Shown here: positions 1-5,947 of the stretch, one piece after another
How positions within the stretch are numbered: position 1 is the stretch's first letter
Layout of the letters: each line of letters opens with the position of its first letter
From: Flavobacteriales bacterium
Lineage (GTDB): Bacteria; Bacteroidota; Bacteroidia; Flavobacteriales; BACL11
Direction: 5' to 3'
Assembly: GCA_018695965.1 (NCBI GenBank)
Contig: JABHQB010000020.1
Coordinates: forward strand, 1-5,947
Length of the DNA: 5,947 bases
Translations under genes and position numbers: made by a program
Notes under the pieces: model-generated
Told to the model about the DNA's origin: nothing
The model's input: only the letters and a program-made list of their open reading frames with translations
The model's database searches: none

Positions 1-1140
1 AACTCCAACATCAATATTCATAAATTCTGAATTATTATAATTAAAAGAAAAATTAGGAGTGGAAAACGCTCTGGCAGCAACATTTGCTTTTATATGAACT
101 ATAGAATTATCTACAATATTTGGAGTAGAAAAAGAGAATGTTTGTGATAAATCTGCATCAAATTCTTCTCCATACCATTGTTCTCCAGATTTAATAAAAT
201 TTGTTAAATCCTCTTCATGAAATTCATGGAAGTTAAATTTATCATTAAATTTTATTTCTCCTTTATTTTTTAAGGTGTAATCTTCTATTCTTTTTGGATT
301 TCCTGTACTATTAATAGTAATAAAATAATAATTAAAATCATCATACAAATGTTTGTAATGATGATACTTTCCTATATAATTATCATATGGTTCCCATATA
401 TCAACATCTTCTCCATAAAATAACAGATAATCACCACTTTCAAAAATTCCGTTATTGTTGTTATCTACAATTTCAATAGCGTCTTCTTGTAAATCCTGAT
501 GTCTAAAATCAGAATTTAACCTAGGAAGCATTCCTCCTCCATTTCCATACAATCGGATAGAATTTACATTCAAATTAGTAGTATTTATTCCTAAAGTTTG
601 TAAATCAGAGAAAGTTAGTTGAAAAACACCATTTTCGCTTACTGATATTTTATACCAATCTCCATCTTTTAAAACGGAGCTTATTTTCACGGATTTTTTC
701 TTTGTTTCATGAAAAAACTTCTTTTGAGTGCTCCTATAAGTGAATTTTGTAATTTTCTTGTAATTATTTCCTGTTTTAATATAAGGAAAAACTAATATCC
801 TATTATAGTAATTATGATCCGATTTCAATACATCAGAGGAATATACAATAGAATTTGACACATCTAAATTACTCAATTTCATTTTCTCTTTATCTGATAT
901 AGAAGTGTATTCTATATCAAAAAGTTCGATTTCATAATATTCAGAAGATTTAAGTTTAGTTATTCTCTGATATGAAGGTAATCCTTGATAATCTTGCAAA
1001 TATGTTGAATTCTCAAATGTTTCTACTTTTATTCCATTCTCATCCGTACTAATCCAATTTAAAAAAATAGTGTTCTGAGAATAACTAACAACTGAGAAGA
1101 AAACAACCAAATTAAGAAGAAATATCTTTTTAAAATTCAT
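1..1140 (-). CDS. porU: PorU-like type IX secretion sortase, N-terminal part (runs off the window)
   Basis: An open frame of 380 codons runs from the ATG at 1140-1138 to base 1 with no stop, so the 3' part lies outside the window. Residues 1-21 form a signal peptide: lysines, then a hydrophobic stretch, then SYS before Q22, the likely mature start. Residues 159-205 (KDGDWYKISVSENGVFQL, then IRLYGNGGGMLP) followed by LQEDAIEIVDN, GDYLLFYGED (237-246) and SGEQWYGEEF (318-327) match my memory of the N-terminal region of PorU. That region precedes the gingipain-like C25 peptidase domain, which would begin beyond the window edge, so the catalytic Cys and His cannot be checked. In P. gingivalis PorU cleaves the C-terminal domain of T9SS cargo at the cell surface and links the cargo to A-LPS. 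Being divergent from a PorP/SprF gene and gldJ supports the call. The next methionine is M87, which would lose the signal peptide, so this start is favoured. The alternative is another gingipain-related T9SS protein with the same N-terminal region. Confidence 0.85.
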   Translation of the reverse strand, partial: MNFKKIFLLNLVVFFSVVSYSQNTIFLNWISTDENGIKVETFENSTYLQDYQGLPSYQRITKLKSSEYYEIELFDIEYTSISDKEKMKLSNLDVSNSIVYSSDVLKSDHNYYNRILVFPYIKTGNNYKKITKFTYRSTQKKFFHETKKKSVKISSVLKDGDWYKISVSENGVFQLTFSDLQTLGINTTNLNVNSIRLYGNGGGMLPRLNSDFRHQDLQEDAIEIVDNNNNGIFESGDYLLFYGEDVDIWEPYDNYIGKYHHYKHLYDDFNYYFITINSTGNPKRIEDYTLKNKGEIKFNDKFNFHEFHEEDLTNFIKSGEQWYGEEFDADLSQTFSFSTPNIVDNSIVHIKANVAARAFSTPNFSFNYNNSEFMNIDVGV

Positions 1141-1144
1141 AAAA

Positions 1145-1152
1145 CAAAAGTA
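1145..1152 (-). promoter_or_regulatory. Candidate Bacteroidota -7 box (TACTTTTG) for porU
   Basis: Read on the minus strand, the bases are TACTTTTG, an exact match to the Bacteroidota -7 consensus TAnnTTTG. Only four bases separate it from the porU ATG, so a start site at the usual distance would fall at or beside the start codon. I see no TTG at the expected -33 position (about 1170-1178). The box may therefore be chance in AT-rich sequence, or it may drive a leaderless transcript. Confidence 0.35.
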
Positions 1153-1234
1153 AGTATTTATTAATTTCTGAATAGGATAACGACAAATAAAAAGAAAAAT
1201 TATATCTACTTCTTTTAGTAATAAATAAAATTCA

Positions 1235-1242
1235 TATCTTTG
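1235..1242 (+). promoter_or_regulatory. Bacteroidota -7 promoter box (TATCTTTG) for the porP/sprF-gldJ unit
   Basis: TATCTTTG matches the TAnnTTTG consensus exactly and lies 29 bases before the ATG at 1272. The -33 element is weak: a TTTTAG at 1213-1218 lies about where TTG is expected. A start site about seven bases downstream would give a leader of roughly 22 bases containing the purine-rich AAAGAAGAAGA, which suits Bacteroidota initiation without a Shine-Dalgarno sequence. Position and consensus support it as the promoter of the plus-strand unit. Confidence 0.6.
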
Positions 1243-1271
1243 TAAAATTCAAATAAAGAAGAAGATACTAT

Positions 1272-2261
1272 ATGAAGAACAATATATTAAAGTTATTCCT
1301 ACTATCGTTTACACTAGTTTTACTAGGTAACAACGCTTATGGACAGGACCCTGCATTTAGTCAATTTTACTCTAATCCATTATACTTAAATCCGGCATTT
1401 GCAGGAGCAAATAATAACGGATGTCCAACCACAAACTTAAATTATAGAGATCAATGGCCTGGAATCGGAAGAACTTATGTTACTTATTCCGCTTCATACG
1501 ACCAACACGTAGATGCTCTAGGAGGAGGAATTGGTATTTTAATTCATAAAGATCAGGCTGGTTCTGGGAACCTAAATACCTTAAATGCTTCCCTTATCTA
1601 CTCTTATCTACTTGAAGTAAATAGAGATTTGACATTTAAAGTAGGTTTTGAAACCTCGTATAAGTCATTAGATCTAGATTGGGGAAATCTTACATTCGGA
1701 GATCAGATTGATCCAACATATGGTTTTATTTATACAACACAGGAAGATATTGTCAATAACCCAAATCATGTTGACTATCCTGATTTCTCAACAGGTTTTT
1801 TAGGTTATACTGAAAAAATGTACTTTGGTTTTTCAGCTCATCACCTTACTCAACCAAACCAAGGATTTATTAGTGTAAGTAATTTACCAACAAAATACAC
1901 TGCCCATATTGGAGGTAAGTGGCCACTTAGCCGATACAAAAATGACATTATAACTATCTCACCTAACTTTTTATACCAAAAACAACAAGAATTTCAACAA
2001 TTTAACTATGGGGTTTATATAAATAGAGGACCTATAGTTGGTGGATTATGGGCTAGAAATAGTTTAGAAAACTTTGATTCATTTATATTAATGTTTGGTG
2101 TAATACAAGACGCATTCAAGTTCGGGTATAGTTATGATATTACAGTAAGTAATTTAAGAAATAGCAATACACTAGGAGCTCACGAATTATCATTTACTCT
2201 GTACATGCCATGCAAAACCAGAAGTAAATCATTTAACACAATAAGCTGCCCACAATTTTAG
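1272..2261 (+). CDS. PorP/SprF family type IX secretion outer-membrane protein
   Basis: The 329-residue product has a signal peptide (residues 1-24, cleavage probable after AYG, mature start at Q25). The family hallmark follows directly: DPAFSQFYSNPLYLNPAFAG (26-45), then C51 and NYRDQWPG (57-64). The remainder has the alternating pattern and glycine-aromatic pairs of an outer-membrane beta barrel. It ends in GAHELSFTLY (302-311) and ISCPQF (324-329), the usual close of this family. P. gingivalis PorP is a T9SS component, and F. johnsoniae SprF is needed for secretion of the adhesin SprB. Bacteroidota genomes often hold many paralogues beside particular cargo genes, so I give no symbol. Here no adhesin is adjacent: 35 bases downstream lies gldJ, so the two genes are probably cotranscribed from the promoter at 1235. 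The order resembles porP-porK in P. gingivalis. The length is normal and the frame is intact. Confidence 0.94.
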   Translation: MKNNILKLFLLSFTLVLLGNNAYGQDPAFSQFYSNPLYLNPAFAGANNNGCPTTNLNYRDQWPGIGRTYVTYSASYDQHVDALGGGIGILIHKDQAGSGNLNTLNASLIYSYLLEVNRDLTFKVGFETSYKSLDLDWGNLTFGDQIDPTYGFIYTTQEDIVNNPNHVDYPDFSTGFLGYTEKMYFGFSAHHLTQPNQGFISVSNLPTKYTAHIGGKWPLSRYKNDIITISPNFLYQKQQEFQQFNYGVYINRGPIVGGLWARNSLENFDSFILMFGVIQDAFKFGYSYDITVSNLRNSNTLGAHELSFTLYMPCKTRSKSFNTISCPQF

Positions 2262-2296
2262 TTATATAAAACCAAAAAAAGTAAAAAATTAGAAAA

Positions 2297-3997
2297 ATGA
2301 TAAATAAAAACACCGTATTAATAGGAATTTTAAGCGTTCTCATTATATCTTCATGTTCGAAATCTTCATCTACTAAAAGTAGTAAAGAGTCTTCTACAAC
2401 AGGGTGGAAATATAATGATCGGAAACAAGGTGGTTTTGATGTTGTTAAAAAATCGGAACAGACACCAGGTCCTGGATTAATGTTTGTTGAAGGAGGTAGA
2501 TTAACAATGGGAAGAGTTGATGAAGATGTTATGTCTGACTGGAACAATATCTCAAAAACTGTAACTGTATCTTCTTTCTACATTGATGAAACTGAAGTTA
2601 GAAACCTTGACTATGTAGAATACCTTGAATGGATAAAGAAACATTATGTATATGAAAACAGTCCATTCTTTACAGGAACTGCAAGACCTGAAATTTATAA
2701 GAAAGCTCTTCCAGACACTTTAGTATGGAGGGATAAATTAGGTGAAAATGAAATGTTCGTTAACAACTATTTAAGACATCCATCATACAGAGAATATCCT
2801 GTTGTTGGAGTTAGCTGGGAACAAGCAAATAATTACTGTATCTGGAGAACAGATAGAGTAAATGAAAGAATTTTAATTGATCTAGGTTTAATAATGGAAG
2901 TAACTCATCCAGACAGAGAAGGAATTGAAGTTCCATTTACTACAGATGGATATCTACAAGGTTCTGAAGATTACTTAGCTTATTTTGTAACAGAAAAACA
3001 AAAATCTAAGTTAGATAACCTAAAAGTATTAAAAGATGATGATGAAGGAAGATATACTAATATGGAAGATGGAATACTGTTACCAAATTACAGACTTCCT
3101 ACTGAAGCAGAATGGGAACATGCTGCCTTAGGGTATGTTGGGAATAATATAGGTGATAATCATAACGAAAGAAAAATTTATCCTTGGAATGGTTCAGGAT
3201 TAAGAAATAACACCAAGCAAAATCAAGGAAAAATAATGGCAAACTTTAAAAGAGGAAGAGGAGATAATATGGGAGTTGCTGGAAGTCTTAATGATGAAGC
3301 TGATATTACGGCTCCTGTTAGATCTTACTGGCCAAATGACTATGGATTGTATAATATGGCAGGAAATGTTTCTGAATGGGTAGCTGATGTCTATAGGCCT
3401 ATTACTGAACAAAATAGTACTGCAGATCACAGACCATTTAGAGGAAATGTATATACTACTCAGAAAAAAAACCCAGATGCTAGTCCTGGAGAAAATCCTT
3501 ATATCATTAATGATAGTACAGGTCGTATAGAACAAACTGACTACAAATTAGAAGCAGATAACATTTATAGAAGAAATTATAAAAAAGCTGATAATATTAA
3601 TTATTTAGATGGTGATATTGAATCTCAAATGGGAAGTACTACTAAAGACGTTGATGAAAATAGCGATGAGGATAAATCAACAATAAATATTGACAAAAGA
3701 AATAAAGGACAAGATGATGATGGAAATATTCAAAATATCAGAAATACCGGTAACAGTAATGAAATGTATAGCTATGGCGAAACTACATTAATATCTGACA
3801 AAGCTAGAGTGTATAAAGGTGGTTCTTGGAAAGATAGAGCTTATTGGCTAAACCCTGGAACTAGAAGATTTCTAGATCAAACTCTGGCAACTGACTTTAT
3901 CGGTTTTAGATGTGCCATGGATAGAGTTGGGCCGCCTCAATCCGATTTAAAACAAAATAAAAGAAGAGAAGTTGATTATAGTAAAGCAAAACAATAA
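2297..3997 (+). CDS. gldJ: Gliding motility lipoprotein GldJ (FGE-sulfatase fold)
   Basis: The 566-residue product is close to F. johnsoniae GldJ in length (about 560) and longer than GldK. Residues 1-20 form a lipoprotein signal with lipobox ISSC (C20 acylated). No acidic cluster follows C20, consistent with a periplasm-facing outer-membrane lipoprotein. The formylglycine-generating-enzyme (FGE)/sulfatase-modifying fold is read from GPGLMFVEGG (58-67), SFYIDETEV (93-101), YPVVGVSWEQA (167-177), YRLPTEAEWEHAALG (265-279), YGLYNMAGNVSEWVADVY (349-366), RVYKGGSW (504-511) and IGFRCAMDRVG (535-545). At the positions of the two FGE catalytic cysteines it has D513 and L518, so a structural role is expected. 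GldJ is required for T9SS function and gliding in F. johnsoniae, where its C-terminal tail matters for motility; here the tail is lysine- and arginine-rich. Neighbours are a PorP/SprF gene 35 bases upstream and murF downstream. The ATG follows an A-rich leader. An acidic low-complexity insertion lies at about 446-488. A GldK/PorK paralogue is the less likely alternative. Confidence 0.92.
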   Translation: MINKNTVLIGILSVLIISSCSKSSSTKSSKESSTTGWKYNDRKQGGFDVVKKSEQTPGPGLMFVEGGRLTMGRVDEDVMSDWNNISKTVTVSSFYIDETEVRNLDYVEYLEWIKKHYVYENSPFFTGTARPEIYKKALPDTLVWRDKLGENEMFVNNYLRHPSYREYPVVGVSWEQANNYCIWRTDRVNERILIDLGLIMEVTHPDREGIEVPFTTDGYLQGSEDYLAYFVTEKQKSKLDNLKVLKDDDEGRYTNMEDGILLPNYRLPTEAEWEHAALGYVGNNIGDNHNERKIYPWNGSGLRNNTKQNQGKIMANFKRGRGDNMGVAGSLNDEADITAPVRSYWPNDYGLYNMAGNVSEWVADVYRPITEQNSTADHRPFRGNVYTTQKKNPDASPGENPYIINDSTGRIEQTDYKLEADNIYRRNYKKADNINYLDGDIESQMGSTTKDVDENSDEDKSTINIDKRNKGQDDDGNIQNIRNTGNSNEMYSYGETTLISDKARVYKGGSWKDRAYWLNPGTRRFLDQTLATDFIGFRCAMDRVGPPQSDLKQNKRREVDYSKAKQ

Positions 3998-4018
3998 TCA
4001 AATAAATATCTAAAATGT

Positions 4019-4047
4019 AAAACCCCTTAATTGGGGTTTTCTTTTTT
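4019..4047 (+). terminator. Intrinsic terminator after gldJ, directly before murF
   Basis: AAAACCCC (4019-4026) pairs perfectly with GGGGTTTT (4033-4040) around a six-base loop TTAATT, giving an 8-bp stem with four G-C pairs. CTTTTTT (4041-4047) follows, the classic form of an intrinsic terminator on the plus strand. It starts 21 bases after the gldJ stop codon. The murF ATG at 4053 comes only five bases after the T-run. On the minus strand the tract after the stem is a weaker T-run, and no minus-strand gene ends here. Confidence 0.88.
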
Positions 4048-4052
4048 ATAGT

Positions 4053-5315
4053 ATGACCATATCTGAATTATATAAAACATATCAGGAATTTCCTGTAATC
4101 TGTACTGATAGCAGAAACATTCAAAAAGATAGTATATTCTTTGCTTTAAAGGGAGAAAATTTTAATGGAAATAAGTTTGCTAATCAAGCAATAAAGGATG
4201 GATGTAAACACGCTATTATTGATGATAAAGAATATAATGAGACTAATTGTATCTTAGTGAATGATGTGAAGTCTACACTTCAGGAATTAGCAGAGTTTCA
4301 CAGAAATAAAATAAATATTCCTGTTATAGGAATAACAGGGACAAATGGAAAAACAACTACTAAAGAACTCATTAATTCTATACTTTCATCTGAATATAAT
4401 TGCTACAGCACTAAAGGTAACTTAAATAATCAGATAGGTTTACCTTTAAGTATCTTAGAAATAGATAAAGATCATGAAATTGCTATAATAGAGATGGGAG
4501 CAAGTGAGATTGGAGAAATAAAGAATTTGTGCAGAATTGCAAAACCTACATCAGGACTCATAACTAATATAGGAAAAGCTCATTTGGAAGGATTTGGAAG
4601 TTTTGAAGGAGTAATGAAAGCCAAAACAGAATTATATCATTATCTGCAAGAAAAAAATGTAATGCAATTTGTAAATAGAAATGATGATTTACTTATTCTA
4701 AAAAGTAATGAGAAAAAGAGAATAACTTATGGTAAAGAATCTAACTCAGATTTTATAGCTACATTAACTTCTAGTTTCCCTTTTATCTCTGTAAAAATAA
4801 AAGATACTGAAATAAATTCTAATCTTATAGGGGAGTTCCAATATGATAATATCGTAGCCGCATCTTGTATTGGAGATTTCTATAATATCTCCTATAAGAA
4901 CATTAAAAAATCTATAGAGGAATATATCCCAAAAAACAACAGAACTGAATTAATAGAGACAGAAAACAATAATATTATCTTAGATGCATATAATGCGAAT
5001 CCTTCAAGTATGGAATCAATGATAGAATCGTTTATTAAATTAGATAAACCAAATAAGATGTGTATCCTGGGAGAAATGAGAGAATTAGGTAAATATTCTA
5101 AAGATGAACATCAGAAATTGATTAACCAAATAGAAATAAGTGGAATTGAAAGCATCTTTGTCGGTGAAGAGTTCTTAAATCTTACAAACAAAAATATTTA
5201 CTTAGAAACATCAGAACTTATTGATAATATCACTAGATATAATCTGAAAAAGAGAACTATTCTAATAAAAGGATCAAGAGGAATAAAGTTAGAAAATCTA
5301 GTAAAACATCTTTAA
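4053..5315 (+). CDS. murF: UDP-N-acetylmuramoyl-tripeptide--D-alanyl-D-alanine ligase MurF
   Basis: MurF joins D-Ala-D-Ala to UDP-MurNAc-tripeptide with ATP, the last cytoplasmic step in making the peptidoglycan monomer. The 420-residue product is slightly shorter than E. coli MurF (452) but has all three Mur-ligase domains. The N-terminal MurF signature is TDSRNIQKDSIFFALKGENF (18-37). The central ATPase domain carries the P-loop GITGTNGKTTTKE (93-105, K100), NNQIGLPLSIL (125-135), IIEMGAS (145-151), and TNIGKAHLEGFGS (171-183) followed by KAK (189-191), where K191 is the likely carbamylated lysine. The C-terminal domain has NRTEL (296-300), DAYNANPSSM (311-320), LGEMRELG (339-346) and KGSRG (406-410). 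No residue expected to be essential is missing. The start is fixed by the conserved N-terminus. The sequence before it is T-rich (the terminator run), unlike the A-rich leaders of the two genes upstream. I see no separate TAnnTTTG promoter close by. Confidence 0.97.
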   Translation: MTISELYKTYQEFPVICTDSRNIQKDSIFFALKGENFNGNKFANQAIKDGCKHAIIDDKEYNETNCILVNDVKSTLQELAEFHRNKINIPVIGITGTNGKTTTKELINSILSSEYNCYSTKGNLNNQIGLPLSILEIDKDHEIAIIEMGASEIGEIKNLCRIAKPTSGLITNIGKAHLEGFGSFEGVMKAKTELYHYLQEKNVMQFVNRNDDLLILKSNEKKRITYGKESNSDFIATLTSSFPFISVKIKDTEINSNLIGEFQYDNIVAASCIGDFYNISYKNIKKSIEEYIPKNNRTELIETENNNIILDAYNANPSSMESMIESFIKLDKPNKMCILGEMRELGKYSKDEHQKLINQIEISGIESIFVGEEFLNLTNKNIYLETSELIDNITRYNLKKRTILIKGSRGIKLENLVKHL

Positions 5316-5947
5316 AAATCTTCTTCTAATGCATCTCTTACTAACTTCCTGAGTATTATTATAAAACAAATAGTAAAAACACCTAGAAAGGTGAAGATAA
5401 CTATCCAAAATAAATTAGATCTATTTATATTCTCAAGAGGAAGTACTGGTTTGTCAACAATTTGAATCAAAGGTGTCTCATTTAACACACTCATATGTGA
5501 TAATTCTATATTTTTTCTTAATTCTAAATAAACAGCTTGTAAAATCTCAACCTCTCTCATATATTGAAGTTCTTCCAATCTTCCTGATGCTGTCATAACT
5601 CGCATGTTGTTGTCTTTTACTTTTGCAAAATTTCTTTCTGATATTTTTAGAGATTTAAAAATAGAATCAGATCTAGATTGTAAATTATCTAATACATTCC
5701 TAGATTTTTCAGTCTGATAATCTATATACATTTCTGAAATCTCATCAATAACTATTTCTGTAAAATTCTTTGCAAGCTCAGCATCTAAAGACTCAAATGA
5801 AAGATTAATAATATTAGATTCATCATTCTGAAACAAAATCTCCATGTTTTTATTAATAATTCTAAACCATACAATACTTGTAATACTATCATTATAATTA
5901 TTGCTAGATAAATTGATAGTTGAACTATCTGTTATCATATTATTTAT
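5312..5947 (-). CDS. Wzz-type polysaccharide chain-length determinant, C-terminal part (runs off the window)
   Basis: On the minus strand the frame is open from the window edge to the TAA at 5314-5312, giving 211 codons. There is an internal ATG at 5938-5936, but the frame continues upstream of it (Ile-Asn-Asn) without a stop, so the true start lies beyond 5947. Numbered from that methionine, SFESLDAELAKNFTEIVIDE (47-66) begins a long charged helical stretch (about 50-150), likely coiled coil. Next come TPLIQIVDKPVLPLE (155-169), the proline-rich segment typical of Wzz proteins before the last membrane helix, then a transmembrane helix at about 176-196 and a short cytoplasmic tail (RKLVRDALEEDF). 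Such inner-membrane proteins set the chain length of O-antigen or capsule made by Wzy-type polymerases. Family members are commonly about 330-360 residues, so the first membrane helix and part of the periplasmic domain are missing from view. No kinase domain is present at this end. An exporter-associated protein of the same superfamily is possible. Its stop codon overlaps that of murF. Confidence 0.75.
   Translation of the reverse strand: MNNMITDSSTINLSSNNYNDSITSIVWFRIINKNMEILFQNDESNIINLSFESLDAELAKNFTEIVIDEISEMYIDYQTEKSRNVLDNLQSRSDSIFKSLKISERNFAKVKDNNMRVMTASGRLEELQYMREVEILQAVYLELRKNIELSHMSVLNETPLIQIVDKPVLPLENINRSNLFWIVIFTFLGVFTICFIIILRKLVRDALEEDF

Noticed and set aside
1184..1191. Minus-strand TTTATTTG as an alternative porU promoter box
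   Set aside because: It breaks the second consensus base (TT instead of TA), and I see no matching -33 element, so it is not listed as a feature, although it would give a more usual leader of about 40 bases.
2262..2296. A terminator or separate promoter between the PorP/SprF gene and gldJ
   Set aside because: The 35 bases are A-rich with no inverted repeat and no TAnnTTTG match; they fit an intergenic leader within one transcript.
2233..2547. Minus-strand open frame of about 104 codons antisense to the start of gldJ
   Set aside because: It lies mostly opposite the conserved 5' part of gldJ, resembles no family I know, and has the composition expected of antisense to an AT-rich gene.
3200..3535. 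Minus-strand open frame of about 111 codons inside gldJ
   Set aside because: It is fully antisense to conserved FGE-fold segments of GldJ; the Ile/Ser-rich translation looks like a frame shadow.
2297..3997. An active formylglycine-generating enzyme or sulfatase-modifying factor
   Set aside because: The positions of the two catalytic cysteines are D513 and L518, a lipoprotein signal is present, and the T9SS context and length fit GldJ.
5936..5938. ATG as the start of the minus-strand chain-length gene
   Set aside because: The frame stays open upstream to the window edge, and the product from this ATG would lack the first membrane helix of a Wzz protein, so the gene is cut by the window rather than short.

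Overview
The window looks like an AT-rich Bacteroidota chromosome, most likely a gliding or type IX secretion (T9SS) lineage near Flavobacteriia. The evidence is a PorP/SprF family protein, a GldJ-type lipoprotein, the start of a PorU-type sortase, a Bacteroidota-style TAnnTTTG promoter box, and A-rich translation starts without a Shine-Dalgarno sequence. I see no rRNA, tRNA, CRISPR array, insertion sequence or phage gene. The genus cannot be fixed from this sequence alone.

Layout: 1-1140 (minus) is the first 380 codons of a porU-like gene that leaves the window at base 1. Bases 1141-1271 are a divergent intergenic region with one TAnnTTTG box facing each way. 1272-2261 (plus) is a PorP/SprF family outer-membrane protein, followed after 35 bases by gldJ (2297-3997, plus). 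A strong intrinsic terminator (4019-4047) ends almost at the start codon of murF (4053-5315, plus). murF meets tail to tail, with a 4-base overlap of stop codons, a minus-strand gene (5312 to beyond 5947) for the C-terminal part of a Wzz-type polysaccharide chain-length determinant.

How the genes work together: the first three belong to one machine. GldJ is an outer-membrane lipoprotein facing the periplasm that is needed for T9SS assembly and gliding. PorP/SprF proteins are outer-membrane partners of the T9SS. PorU removes the C-terminal signal of T9SS cargo and, in Porphyromonas gingivalis, attaches the cargo to A-LPS. MurF makes the last cytoplasmic peptidoglycan precursor. The Wzz-like protein would set the chain length of an exported surface polysaccharide. 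The neighbourhood is therefore a cell-envelope cluster.

I do not see an undescribed system here. The points worth a second look are the terminator placed directly before murF, a possibly leaderless porU transcript, a PorP/SprF paralogue directly upstream of gldJ, an acidic insertion inside GldJ, and a chain-length gene close to a sortase gene.
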